This document shows, piece after piece, positions 1 through 7,839 of a stretch of DNA of 64,000 nt. The position numbers and the translations under genes are program-made. Where the stretch lies: NCBI RefSeq assembly GCF_002287075.1, contig NZ_NSKE01000008.1:124001-188000 (forward strand). Reading direction: 5' to 3'. A model generated the notes under the pieces. That model saw nothing but the letters and a program-made list of their open reading frames with translations. It was not told the origin of the DNA and searched no databases. The DNA is from Fodinibius salipaludis (GTDB lineage Bacteria > Bacteroidota > Rhodothermia > Balneolales > Balneolaceae). Within the stretch, counting starts at the first letter, position 1, and each line of letters begins with the position of its first letter.

Positions 1-117
1 AATAAATTGGGGTTTGGTCATGCAATTATTCCCCAATCGAATGTCGTAGAGAGTAATAATGATCTGAAAACCAGTGGGGTTACCAATATTTCATCAGCGA
101 TAAAAAAAGCTCTTTAG
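1..117 (+). CDS. radA: C-terminal end of probable DNA repair protein RadA (partial)
   Basis: An open frame enters from the left edge and stops at TAG 115-117, giving 38 residues. The piece has the pattern LGFGHAIIPQSN, then a short beta strand and SSAIKKAL at the very end. This matches the last part of RadA/Sms, where the Lon-like C-terminal domain ends in a LGF..AI.P..N segment followed by a helix. RadA is a RecA-like ATPase that processes recombination intermediates. The identification rests on a short tail only, so another Lon-like domain protein is possible. The gene converges on rpsU and shares a hairpin terminator whose stem contains its stop codon. Confidence 0.5.
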   Translation, partial: NKLGFGHAIIPQSNVVESNNDLKTSGVTNISSAIKKAL

Positions 118-136
118 CATAAGCTAAAGAGCTTTT
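105..136. terminator. Bidirectional intrinsic terminator between radA tail and rpsU
   Basis: A perfect 14-bp stem (AAAAGCTCTTTAGC at 105-118 with its complement at 123-136) closes a 4-nt loop. It has an A-run on the left and a T-run on the right, so it can stop transcription from both convergent genes. The TAG stop of the upstream gene lies inside the left arm. Confidence 0.85.
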
Positions 137-154
137 CAAGATCGCAATATATTT

Positions 155-349
155 TTAGTACTGGTTGCGCTCTCGTCGGCGTTGTTCACGGATACTTTTC
201 TTCAAAGCCTCGCGACGTTCTTTCGAAGGCTTGGTATACTGTTGATTCTCTTTGTATTCGTTGAGAATACGTGAACGTGCAACCAGTTTTTTGAACCGGT
301 TAACGGCTCGATCAATGCTCTCGTTATCTTTTACTTTAACTCCAACCAT
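155..349 (-). CDS. rpsU: 30S ribosomal protein S21
   Basis: The product is 64 residues and very basic. It starts MVGVKVKDNESIDRAVNRFK and ends in an RRRERNQY tail, which is the S21 family pattern and normal length. S21 binds the 30S platform near the 3' end of 16S rRNA and helps initiation. In Bacteroidetes-type ribosomes it is one of the proteins that surround the anti-Shine-Dalgarno region. The gene stands alone, ends at the shared hairpin at 105-136 and has about 120 bp of AT-rich leader upstream. The start is ATG. No oddity is seen. Confidence 0.96.
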   Translation of the reverse strand: MVGVKVKDNESIDRAVNRFKKLVARSRILNEYKENQQYTKPSKERREALKKSIREQRRRERNQY

Positions 350-466
350 ATAATATAAATTGTTTTGCTTTCAATTCTCGGACGCGAAATATAAGGATTC
401 TTTTGTAAATGTACATACCTATAACAAAGAAAAATTATAGATCATTTCTACCACTTTGTAGTAGTT

Positions 467-1093
467 TTAGTAAACAGTAATATTTATACCAACTGAGAAC
501 TCAAAGCCTGCACCATAAAAGTGATTTTTCCCTTTGGCATGATATGACCGTACTGATCCATTCTCCCACCGATCCGTAATTTCAGTAACGGTTCTTGTAT
601 GACTTGAGATAAATCGGTACCCGGCTTTAGAAATAAGAGAAATATAATTGGAGATTTGCCAATCCCATTCCAGATAAGGTTGTAATGCCTCTTGATATTC
701 CTCTTCCAGTGTTGCTCCCAAAACAACATCATTTTGATACCTGCCCAATTTAAAACGCCCTAATTCTACGCCGGTTTTAAACCAGTGAGATTTTCCTTTG
801 TACATAAAATAGGCGGGGCTAATGCCATAAGAGTAATCTATGGTGCTGTTTCGCCCCGTTGTGATAAACATTCCCAGCTCAACAGGTGCAATATCGGGCT
901 CATGAATGAGGAGTTTAAATGCAGTTGAAGTGGTATTCGAAAATGAATTGTTATTAATTTCAAATGTAGGCTGATACGATTGCGCGAGACCTATTTTAAA
1001 ATATCTTTCGTTTTGGTCTTGTTCTTGTGCATAAGTAAAGATTGGAATGATTATTAGAAAAAGTAATAAGGTAAAGGCATGCAAGTTCTTCAT
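467..1093 (-). CDS. Secreted hypothetical protein, probable outer-membrane beta-barrel
   Basis: The product is 208 residues. The first 22 form a clear signal peptide (hydrophobic LLLFLIIIPIF, then TYA before QEQDQ). The rest alternates polar and aromatic/hydrophobic residues, with repeated short strands such as YFKIGLAQSYQ and FYGAGFEFSVGINITVY. The protein ends in an aromatic residue (ITVY), as small outer-membrane barrels often do. No enzyme motif is visible and I do not recognise a named family. It lies 39 bp downstream of another barrel-like protein on the same strand, so the two are probably co-transcribed and may be distant paralogues. An outer-membrane location is inference from the pattern. 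Confidence 0.65.
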   Translation of the reverse strand: MKNLHAFTLLLFLIIIPIFTYAQEQDQNERYFKIGLAQSYQPTFEINNNSFSNTTSTAFKLLIHEPDIAPVELGMFITTGRNSTIDYSYGISPAYFMYKGKSHWFKTGVELGRFKLGRYQNDVVLGATLEEEYQEALQPYLEWDWQISNYISLISKAGYRFISSHTRTVTEITDRWENGSVRSYHAKGKNHFYGAGFEFSVGINITVY

Positions 1094-1132
1094 TATAAAT
1101 TAATCCTTATTATTTAGGACCGTTGTTCATCC

Positions 1133-1849
1133 CTAAAAGTTAAATAATACATTGAAAGTGAGCGTACCTGTTGAATGCTCGTGGGTAAAATTATACCGCA
1201 GTCGATATTGAGGCTTGGCTGTAATAGAAAACGATTCGCCGATATTAAATTTCGTATCTAATCCCAACTGCGGACCGGCGACAAAGCCATCAAATCCCTG
1301 CCGTAAATTTGCTGATGAATATACTGGAGGTCGATAACTTCCAATTCCTATCAGTGCGCCAATATTTGGGAAGAAGGTGATAGCTTTTGATATGCTTAGT
1401 GGTTTATACAGTGATGATACTCCTAAAGCGGATGTCAGAGAAGGATCTTGCGGTGCTTCATATCCTTCTAAATTGAGATTAATGGCCTGATACATAGATA
1501 TTTCATTGCGTAATAGCACTCCGTTTTTCCAATAACTGGTTTGTCCCGCTGTGAGGCCAAGGTTGAGAATAGAAAGTTGTATTGTGGACGCATCCATTAG
1601 AATATTTGATTCAGTGTTTAATAATTCGGAATGCAGGCTCAGATCATATCTGTTGTTAAATCGATACCCAATGGCCGGACCAATAAGTTGCGTATCTTCA
1701 AAAATACCGCCCCGCAGATACAAAGATTCTACCACCGGAGTAAAAAAGCCCGAATCATCTTCATAGGTAGTTTGACCTTGTGTAACAGTTGCGGTAGTTA
1801 ACAGGACAAAAAATAGGAGGGTCGTAACAGTGATTTTCGCACATCTCAT
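1133..1849 (-). CDS. Secreted hypothetical protein, probable outer-membrane beta-barrel
   Basis: The product is 238 residues with an N-terminal signal peptide (TLLFFVLLTTATVTQGQ). After that come amphipathic strands typical of an 8-10 strand barrel: YLRGGIFEDTQLIGPAIGYR near the start and LTFNVLFNF at the very end, with the terminal Phe that the BAM complex recognises. No catalytic motif is seen. It precedes the 467-1093 gene by 39 bp on the same strand and probably shares its transcript. The upstream neighbour on this strand is the TIGR02757 gene, which ends at 1938, leaving 88 bp for a promoter. Function unknown; a porin-like or structural envelope role is a guess. Confidence 0.65.
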   Translation of the reverse strand: MRCAKITVTTLLFFVLLTTATVTQGQTTYEDDSGFFTPVVESLYLRGGIFEDTQLIGPAIGYRFNNRYDLSLHSELLNTESNILMDASTIQLSILNLGLTAGQTSYWKNGVLLRNEISMYQAINLNLEGYEAPQDPSLTSALGVSSLYKPLSISKAITFFPNIGALIGIGSYRPPVYSSANLRQGFDGFVAGPQLGLDTKFNIGESFSITAKPQYRLRYNFTHEHSTGTLTFNVLFNF

Positions 1850-1937
1850 GTTGATGATATTTTGGGATAAATAAGTAGCGTCTGTTTAATAATTAATGGT
1901 TTTTAAATATTAATAAATTCGAGAGGGAGGAGAAAGT

Positions 1938-2780
1938 TTAATCCAGCACTATCGGATTCTTGATAAACTTTTCAGGGATTTCATCTTGGTTTATCCCCAA
2001 TCCAAACAACGCATAATCGTATTTGGCAGGATCTTGGGGATCTAACAGTCGAAGTGCTTCGGTAAGTTCTTGCACTGCCCACCAGTCGTTATATGTTCTG
2101 GAGAGTAATCCCAGCGCTCGGGCCTGGCGTGCTACGTGCACATCAAGTGGAATCATGAGTTCCGATTGCGGCATAAAATTCATTAGCCCTAAATCAACAG
2201 GACTGTTATTGCGCAATGCCCACCGGAGAAAAAGATAAAGCCGCTTGCATGAGCTTTTTTTATCGGCATTTGATACATGTTTTCGCGTACGCTGTGGTGC
2301 TTCGGGATGTTGGGCAAAGAACTGTTCATGGAATACGGACATCAATGGACGCTCATTTTCGGAAGCGTTTTTATGGCATGACGCCCAAAAATCCTCAAAA
2401 GAGCCGTACTGCGATAGGATGGTTTGCAGAATTTTTACCAGCCACTTCATATCGATAGGCTTGAAGGTTCGGTGTTTGAATCCCTCGAAACGCTCAGCAT
2501 CACGGTCAGAAAAGTTGACAATAAAGTCGGTGGGACGATTATCCATTCGATTCAGAAAGTCACGCACTTTTCGAATAACGATATCACGGCGTCCCCAGGC
2601 CATGGTTGCTGCAAAAAAACCGGCTAAAAGCTGGTCTTCCTTTTGATTAAAAGCATGCATAAATAGGATGGGATCATCATCGATATACTCGGTCCGTTCG
2701 ATTTTTTCTACCCATGCATCCAGAAAGGGTTTTAGTTTTTTAATCTCGTCGGGTGATCGTTTTTGAAGCTCTGGTGGCAT
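1938..2780 (-). CDS. TIGR02757 (DUF2400) family protein
   Basis: The product is 280 residues, the usual length of this family. Visible family blocks are DDPILFMHAF near residue 38, the conserved LAGFFAATMAWGRRD block near 53-67, KHRTF near 102 and, at the C-terminal half, LFLRWALRNNSPVDLG, MIPLDVHVARQARALGL and YDYALFGLGI. The D-V-H and R-A-L-G-L blocks resemble the helix-hairpin-helix DNA glycosylase fold, and family members are often annotated as putative glycosylase-like proteins without a proven reaction. It lies downstream of mutY on the same strand. A 115-bp gap holding a repeat element separates them, so a shared role in DNA repair is plausible but not shown. Confidence 0.85.
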   Translation of the reverse strand: MPPELQKRSPDEIKKLKPFLDAWVEKIERTEYIDDDPILFMHAFNQKEDQLLAGFFAATMAWGRRDIVIRKVRDFLNRMDNRPTDFIVNFSDRDAERFEGFKHRTFKPIDMKWLVKILQTILSQYGSFEDFWASCHKNASENERPLMSVFHEQFFAQHPEAPQRTRKHVSNADKKSSCKRLYLFLRWALRNNSPVDLGLMNFMPQSELMIPLDVHVARQARALGLLSRTYNDWWAVQELTEALRLLDPQDPAKYDYALFGLGINQDEIPEKFIKNPIVLD

Positions 2781-2798
2781 TTAACTTATTGAAGTTAG

Positions 2799-2884
2799 TG
2801 TCATGATGAACCCCGATGTAGCGGGACAGGCTTTGTTTCTGCATCTGGAACAATAAATGACAGATCTTGAAATGAATTCAAGAT
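2799..2884. repeat. REP-like dispersed repeat, copy 1 (diverged) with a second palindrome
   Basis: The segment 2799-2847 is nearly the same as 45304-45352: it begins TGTCATGATGAACCCCGAT, contains CAGGCTTTGTTT and ends GCATCT. A second palindrome follows at 2864-2884 (ATCTTGAA, atga, then TTCAAGAT). The element fills most of the gap between mutY and the TIGR02757 gene. The terminal inverted repeats are less well kept here than in the copy at 45 kb. Confidence 0.7.
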
Positions 2885-2894
2885 GACATGACAA

Positions 2895-3989
2895 TTATAT
2901 TTTCAGCTCCTGCTGACCTTTATCCAAATTCATCAGCTTTTCGGTAAGTTTACGGTTAGCTTTCGGAAATGGATAATCTTTGAGTTCGTCGATAGCAATC
3001 CAGCGGATTTCTTGGCTTGATTTCGGTTTGGGTGTTCCATCCACCAACTCACATAAATAAGCATGCAGTGTAATTTTAAAATGAGAATACGCATGGTCGA
3101 GCTTCATAAACGGTTTCGAAATTGAAACAGCAATATCTAACTCTTCCTTAAGCTCGCGTTTAACGGTGTTTTCCATCTCTTCGTCCTCTTCCTGCTTTCC
3201 GCCCGGGAATTCCCACATGCCGCCCAGCATCTCATCGTCAGGGCGTAGGGCAATGAGAACTTCTTCATCTTTATTCATCACAATGCCTACGCCAATATGA
3301 TGGTGCGGACGTTTTTTGGCGGATGACTTATAAGGTATTTCTTCAGTTTTTGCAGTTTTGTAAGCTACACAATTCGCTTGTATGGGACACTCCTCACAGG
3401 TGGGGTTAGAGGGCGTACAAATTGTTGCACCCAGTTCCATTACTGCCTGATTAAAATCCCCGGGACGTTTTTCTGAAATAAGCTCATCCGCAGCATCCTG
3501 TATGGTGTTTTTTGTAGATGTACTTCGAACATTATCCTCAATTCCCAGATAGCGACTAAGTACCCGAATCACGTTGCCGTCAACAACAGCATGCTTTTTT
3601 TGATAAGCGATACTAAGCACGGCCGATGCAGTGTAGGGGCCCACGCCTTTAAGTTCAGTAATGTCATCCCAGTTATCGGGAACGTTGCCATCGAACTCAT
3701 CAACTACGAGCTTTGCCGCAGCATGCAGGTGTCGAGCACGGCTGTAATAGCCGAGTCCCTCCCATACTTTTAGCACTTCCTGCTGATCGGCTTTAGCCAA
3801 ATCTTGTACTGTGGGAAAGCGATTCATAAAACGATTGAAATAGGGAGTAGCCTGATCCACACGGGTCTGTTGTAGCATAATTTCAGAGACCCATATTTTG
3901 TAGGGATTACCACAGTCGCGCCAAGGCATCTCACGCTTGTTTTGATCGTACCAATCCAACAAGAGGTTTTGAAATGTACCCTTTTCCAA
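2895..3989 (-). CDS. mutY: A/G-specific adenine glycosylase MutY
   Basis: MutY removes adenine mispaired with 8-oxoguanine or guanine. The N-terminal half is the HhH-GPD glycosylase. It has catalytic Glu36 in SEIMLQQTRV, the hairpin LKGVGPYTASA at about 113-123 and catalytic Asp137 in VVDGNVIRVLSR. The 4Fe-4S loop has Cys191, 198, 201 and 207 in the canonical C-x6-C-x2-C-x5-C spacing. Residues from about 230 on form the NUDIX-like 8-oxoG recognition domain, with MWEFPGGKQEEDEE and RELKEELDI. The length of 364 is normal. The first codon is TTG, 11-13 nt after AGGAAG; no in-frame ATG lies before the catalytic region. It follows the beta-propeller gene by 36 bp on the same strand. Confidence 0.95.
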   Translation of the reverse strand: MEKGTFQNLLLDWYDQNKREMPWRDCGNPYKIWVSEIMLQQTRVDQATPYFNRFMNRFPTVQDLAKADQQEVLKVWEGLGYYSRARHLHAAAKLVVDEFDGNVPDNWDDITELKGVGPYTASAVLSIAYQKKHAVVDGNVIRVLSRYLGIEDNVRSTSTKNTIQDAADELISEKRPGDFNQAVMELGATICTPSNPTCEECPIQANCVAYKTAKTEEIPYKSSAKKRPHHHIGVGIVMNKDEEVLIALRPDDEMLGGMWEFPGGKQEEDEEMENTVKRELKEELDIAVSISKPFMKLDHAYSHFKITLHAYLCELVDGTPKPKSSQEIRWIAIDELKDYPFPKANRKLTEKLMNLDKGQQELKI

Positions 3990-4025
3990 TAGTTTGTTAC
4001 TTCCTAAAAGTTAAAATGATCTGTA

Positions 4026-5585
4026 CTAATTGTCGGCTTCTCCGCTGCGGGGATTCTCAACAACATTAATAGTAATGTCGATTGATTTTGCTGACCCATA
4101 CTGATCAGTTGCAATTACCCGGAATTCATTTTTACCTATTTGGCGCGGAGTAGGCGACCATGTAAATTCGCCCGTTTTCTCGTCAATTGAAGCCCCCTCG
4201 GGTAAGTCTACGCCTAAGTACCGAATCAGCTCGCTGTCGCTTCCGTCCGGATCGGTTGCTTTAATGGGTAACGAAAATTCTTCATTGATTGGAATACTTA
4301 TCGATCGTATAGGCGCAAAACGTGGCGGTGAATTAAATGATGTAACTTCAATATTAACACTGGTGCTGTCCGTTTTACCACTGTTTGTTGAGGCGATAAT
4401 TTTAACGCGATGGTTCCCAACATCATCAGCCGTGGGTTGCCAGTAAAAACTCTGTCCACGTATTTCGCCATGTGTGATGTCATCAGATTGATAAGAAATC
4501 TGAACTGCATTGGCCGGAACATCCTGCTCAAATCTGATGGGAAACAAAAGTGGTTTTGTATGTGGAACTGCCTGGTTGGAAATATCTTTTAGTGAAAGCT
4601 CACCGGAATAGTTTTGAGTTAATTCGGAATTGCCGTCATTATCAGAACTACCGGGTGTCGACGTTATAATCCGGCTAAGCTTATTATACTCCGAAATCCA
4701 TAGGTCATCCTTTGTTACCGTAAAGTAATTTCCGGCATCTTTGTCTTCTTTCCACAGATCGGGACTTCTATTTTGGTATGAGGTCCACACCCTGTTAGAG
4801 TTTCCCTGGATAATGAGCCAGTTTTTCCATGATTCTAACTTAACTATAGGTTCGTCAATGCTACCGAGTTTTGAGGTGTTGCCGGAGCTGTCGAGCTCGT
4901 ATATATTACCATTGTTGTCCGAGCCGTAAACAGTATTATCAATCAAAAATATTTTACTTACATCTTCGGAGAGCTCCAGCTCTTTTGCCAGCGATAATTG
5001 CCCGTCTTCATAGTCAAAATGATAGAGCTTTTGTCTGGTTGCAAGAGCAAAAAGCTGATCGTTGGAGGCTTCGAGATCAACAATATTTTCTCGACTCAAG
5101 CGAGAACGCTCCACATAATCCATTGTAGAATCAACTGCGGCAGGCGTACGCAGCGAAAGCTTTCCCAAGCCCTTATCACCAAGAGCAACATATAAATTAT
5201 TGTCAATCCGTTTAGCGTCCCGCGGATTGGCGGGCAATAGGGTAGAGGAATAAACGCCCAATACGGAAGTGGGTTCCAAAACTGTAAGTCGCCGGCTGTC
5301 GCCCCAAAGGTATGCGAATCGGATATCAGCCGTCATAGTATTACCCCGCTGTTCCATGCCGGTGGATGAGTAGAGCCACTGCAAGGTATCCTGCTGGGTA
5401 CGAAATACAGCCATACCTTCGGTATCAGACAGAATATAAACATGGGCAGCGGAACTGCCGACCGTCATAGTTGATGGAACTTCTAAAACATATGAAAAAT
5501 CTTTTTGCAAGGTCGGTTGTGCCTGTACATTTAGCGCAATGCAAAACAGTAAGCCGATAAAAAAAGTAAATAGTTTGTTCTTCAT
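4026..5585 (-). CDS. Secreted protein with N-terminal beta-propeller-like repeats and two Ig-like (putative-Ig) domains
   Basis: The open frame extends to 5690, but the ATG at 5585 is the convincing start. It opens a signal peptide (MKNKLFTFFIGLLFCIALNVQAQ) and leaves a 4-bp gap from the upstream SDR gene, giving 519 residues. Residues of about 30-330 show recurring short strands of the kind found in WD/PQQ-type propellers (VYILSDTEGMAVFRT, LYVALGDKGLGKLSL, LFALATRQKLYHFDY, VYGSDNNGNIYELDS). Residues of about 370-510 hold two tandem cadherin/He-PIG-like Ig modules; the last has the hallmarks IDEKTGEFTWSPTPRQIG and FRVIATDQYG. No enzyme motif is seen. Its place between a lipid-type SDR and mutY is odd and gives no functional clue. 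It is probably periplasmic or surface-exposed. Confidence 0.7.
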   Translation of the reverse strand: MKNKLFTFFIGLLFCIALNVQAQPTLQKDFSYVLEVPSTMTVGSSAAHVYILSDTEGMAVFRTQQDTLQWLYSSTGMEQRGNTMTADIRFAYLWGDSRRLTVLEPTSVLGVYSSTLLPANPRDAKRIDNNLYVALGDKGLGKLSLRTPAAVDSTMDYVERSRLSRENIVDLEASNDQLFALATRQKLYHFDYEDGQLSLAKELELSEDVSKIFLIDNTVYGSDNNGNIYELDSSGNTSKLGSIDEPIVKLESWKNWLIIQGNSNRVWTSYQNRSPDLWKEDKDAGNYFTVTKDDLWISEYNKLSRIITSTPGSSDNDGNSELTQNYSGELSLKDISNQAVPHTKPLLFPIRFEQDVPANAVQISYQSDDITHGEIRGQSFYWQPTADDVGNHRVKIIASTNSGKTDSTSVNIEVTSFNSPPRFAPIRSISIPINEEFSLPIKATDPDGSDSELIRYLGVDLPEGASIDEKTGEFTWSPTPRQIGKNEFRVIATDQYGSAKSIDITINVVENPRSGEADN

Positions 5586-5589
5586 AAAT

Positions 5590-6567
5590 TTATAGCCAGT
5601 GATGTTTTTGATACCAATGGATGGTACGTGAAATCCCTTCACCAAGCGAGTATTGCGGGGTATAACCGAGTTCGCGGTGTGCTTTTTCATGGGAGCACGT
5701 CCATTCTAATATTAATTCCTTTGCTTTTTCCCTGTTAAGAACGGGATACATTCCAAAAAATGATGCAGCTTTTTCCACTGTACCCGCAATGGTTTTGACA
5801 AGTTTGGGTTTTACGTAAATGGGTAACGCTTTTTTACCTAATACCTTAGAGGTAGTTCCGCGAATTTGATTCCAGGTGTAAATTTCCGGTCCTGATATGA
5901 AATACGTATGCACCCCTTTGGCGGTTTGATCCACCGCTTTTAAAATCCCATTAATGACATCTCCCACGTAGATCATCGAAATTCTGGGATGCTCACCGTC
6001 ACCGATGATAGGACAAATTCGATTGTTGACCATCTTAAAGAAGCTATAGATTTGATCTTCGCGCGGGCCGTAAACTGCGGGCGGACGTAAAATAGTGATA
6101 GAGGTGTTTCCATTTGATACCTCGTGAATGACTTCCTCCATTTCTTTTTTGGACCTCCCATAGTTACTAATGGGATTCATGGGTTTGTCTTCGGTAACGG
6201 GTTCGTCTTCACTGGGACCGGCCGCAGCTAATGATGATAGTACCACTATTTTAGGAACGCCTTCTTTTTGGGCAATACGTAGGAGGTTTTCGGTTGCATC
6301 TACATTAGCACGTTTGAGCTCCTCATAGGTAGGTGCTTTTACGCGTCCGGCAATATGAAAAATAACATCTACATCTTTAACTGCTTTTTTAAGCACAGGC
6401 AGGTCATCCAGGTCTCCGTGCACGCGGGCAAAATCCTTGTCCTTAAGCCATTTTTCATTATTGCGAATGAGGCATAGTACCTCAGAATAGTCGTCAGAAT
6501 TGATTAAAGTATCGGCCAGATGACTTCCAATAAAACCTGTGCCGCCGGTTACGAAGGCTTTCATCAA
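5590..6567 (-). CDS. Extended SDR / NAD-dependent epimerase-dehydratase, candidate 3-ketosphinganine reductase (CerR-like)
   Basis: The product is 325 residues with the extended-SDR signature: TGGTGFIGSHL nucleotide loop at about 8-18, GDLDD near 51, the active-site SSLAAAGPS near 112 and the Tyr-Lys pair in SNYGRSKKEMEE near 134-145. FHIAGRVKA at about 69 resembles the block in Caulobacter CerR, the bacterial 3-ketosphinganine reductase. The family reduces or epimerises NAD(P)-linked substrates, so sequence alone does not fix the substrate. The case for ceramide synthesis is contextual: serine palmitoyltransferase and a GNAT acyltransferase lie within 5 kb, with two glycosyltransferases between. 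The gene is divergent from the first of these. The start is one of two adjacent ATGs. Confidence 0.8.
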   Translation of the reverse strand: MMKAFVTGGTGFIGSHLADTLINSDDYSEVLCLIRNNEKWLKDKDFARVHGDLDDLPVLKKAVKDVDVIFHIAGRVKAPTYEELKRANVDATENLLRIAQKEGVPKIVVLSSLAAAGPSEDEPVTEDKPMNPISNYGRSKKEMEEVIHEVSNGNTSITILRPPAVYGPREDQIYSFFKMVNNRICPIIGDGEHPRISMIYVGDVINGILKAVDQTAKGVHTYFISGPEIYTWNQIRGTTSKVLGKKALPIYVKPKLVKTIAGTVEKAASFFGMYPVLNREKAKELILEWTCSHEKAHRELGYTPQYSLGEGISRTIHWYQKHHWL

Positions 6568-6667
6568 ATTTTGTATATTTGGGGGCTAAATTAAACTGTG
6601 ATTGTCAAAACATCTCAAGTTTAAACGATTGTAAAGATACAAATATCAAAGATGTATTGGAAAATTT

Positions 6668-7822
6668 ATGAAAGAACTTAGAGTTGCCATTTTTACCGGG
6701 AATTACAACCATATTCAGGATGGTGTTTCGTTGACTCTGAATAGGCTGGTTGGATTTTTGGAAGAGAAAGGCATCCCGGTAATTGTATTTGGCCCTACCG
6801 TCGATGAGCCGGCTATTGATCATGAAGGAGAATTTGTGCCCGTTCCCTCTGTTCCGGTTCCCGGGCGATCAGAATATCGTATTACCGTTGGGTTTCCCGA
6901 AAGAGCTCAGCGACGGCTTCGAGAATTTGATCCTACACTCATTCATTTGGCTACGCCCGATGTATTGGGATTCCGTGCCATGCGGTGGGGCCAGGCCAAC
7001 AATATACAGCTTGTAGCCTCGTATCATACTCATTTTACCAGTTATTTGAAGTATTATAATTTGGATATGCTGGAAATGTTGGGCTGGAAATATATCGGCT
7101 GGTTTTACAGCCAGTGCAAGCATATTTATGTGCCATCTCCTTCAATGGCTAATGAACTTAACGAAGAAGGTATTGATGAGGGTATTCGAATTTGGGCGCG
7201 TGGTGTAAATACTGATCAGTTTAATCCCGATTTTCGGGATATGGAATGGCGCCGATCAGCTGGGTTTGACGATGATGATAAAGTTGTAACTTTTGTCTCT
7301 CGATTGGTGTGGGAAAAAAATCTCCAGACTTTTGTTGATACGGTGAAGCGCTTACAGCAAGATCATTCGAATATTAGAGCGATGATCGTAGGTGACGGTC
7401 CCGCCAAGAAAGAGCTCGAGCACATGTTGTCCGAAGCACATTTCACCGGTTTTATTACGGGAGATGAATTGAGTCGGGCCTATGCCAGCAGCGATGTATT
7501 TCTATTCCCATCCGAGACGGAAACCTTTGGAAATGTAACGCTCGAAGCAATGTCAAGTGGACTTCCATGCGTTGTGGCCGATGCTACGGGGAGCCGGTCA
7601 TTGGTAGAATCAGGGGTAAACGGATTTTTAGCTGCTCCCCGCGATACGCAGGGATTTGCGGAACGTGTGGCTGATCTTGCAACTGATGAAGAGCTTTGGG
7701 ATCAGATGAGCAAAGCAGCACGCCAAAAAGCGTTAGCTTACTCTTGGGAAAATGTAAATAATAAGTTGTTGGAGAATTACCGGGAAGCGCTTAACGAACC
7801 TCGTCCCGCCCTCAAATTTTAG
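6668..7822 (+). CDS. GT4-family glycosyltransferase, MgtA-like
   Basis: The product is 384 residues with a GT-B fold. The N-terminal half starts KELRVAIFTGNY, followed by GVSLTLNRLVGFL, as in GDP-mannose-dependent mannosyltransferases that act on diacylglycerol-type lipids. The C-terminal donor half has LVWEKNLQ, VGDGPAKKELE, ASSDVFLFPSETETFGN and the E-x7-E motif ending in TLEAMSSGLP. No membrane span is visible, so it would act at the inner face of the membrane. The start is ATG; a TATATTTG box lies at 6574-6581 without a clear -33 partner. A second GT4 gene follows after 17 bp, then serine palmitoyltransferase. A role in putting the first sugar on a sphingolipid or diacylglycerol is inference. 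Confidence 0.88.
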   Translation: MKELRVAIFTGNYNHIQDGVSLTLNRLVGFLEEKGIPVIVFGPTVDEPAIDHEGEFVPVPSVPVPGRSEYRITVGFPERAQRRLREFDPTLIHLATPDVLGFRAMRWGQANNIQLVASYHTHFTSYLKYYNLDMLEMLGWKYIGWFYSQCKHIYVPSPSMANELNEEGIDEGIRIWARGVNTDQFNPDFRDMEWRRSAGFDDDDKVVTFVSRLVWEKNLQTFVDTVKRLQQDHSNIRAMIVGDGPAKKELEHMLSEAHFTGFITGDELSRAYASSDVFLFPSETETFGNVTLEAMSSGLPCVVADATGSRSLVESGVNGFLAAPRDTQGFAERVADLATDEELWDQMSKAARQKALAYSWENVNNKLLENYREALNEPRPALKF

Positions 7823-7839
7823 TTTAATCTTTTTTTAAC

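Noticed and set aside
1551-2646. Plus-strand open frames opposite the barrel and TIGR02757 genes
   Set aside because: They mirror clear minus-strand genes, have no start signals and no recognisable protein pattern. The same applies to other antisense frames over mutY, gcvP, act and cox genes.
5586-5690. N-terminal extension of the propeller/Ig protein into the SDR gene
   Set aside because: The extension would overlap the SDR coding sequence by over 100 bp and hide the signal peptide that begins at 5585.
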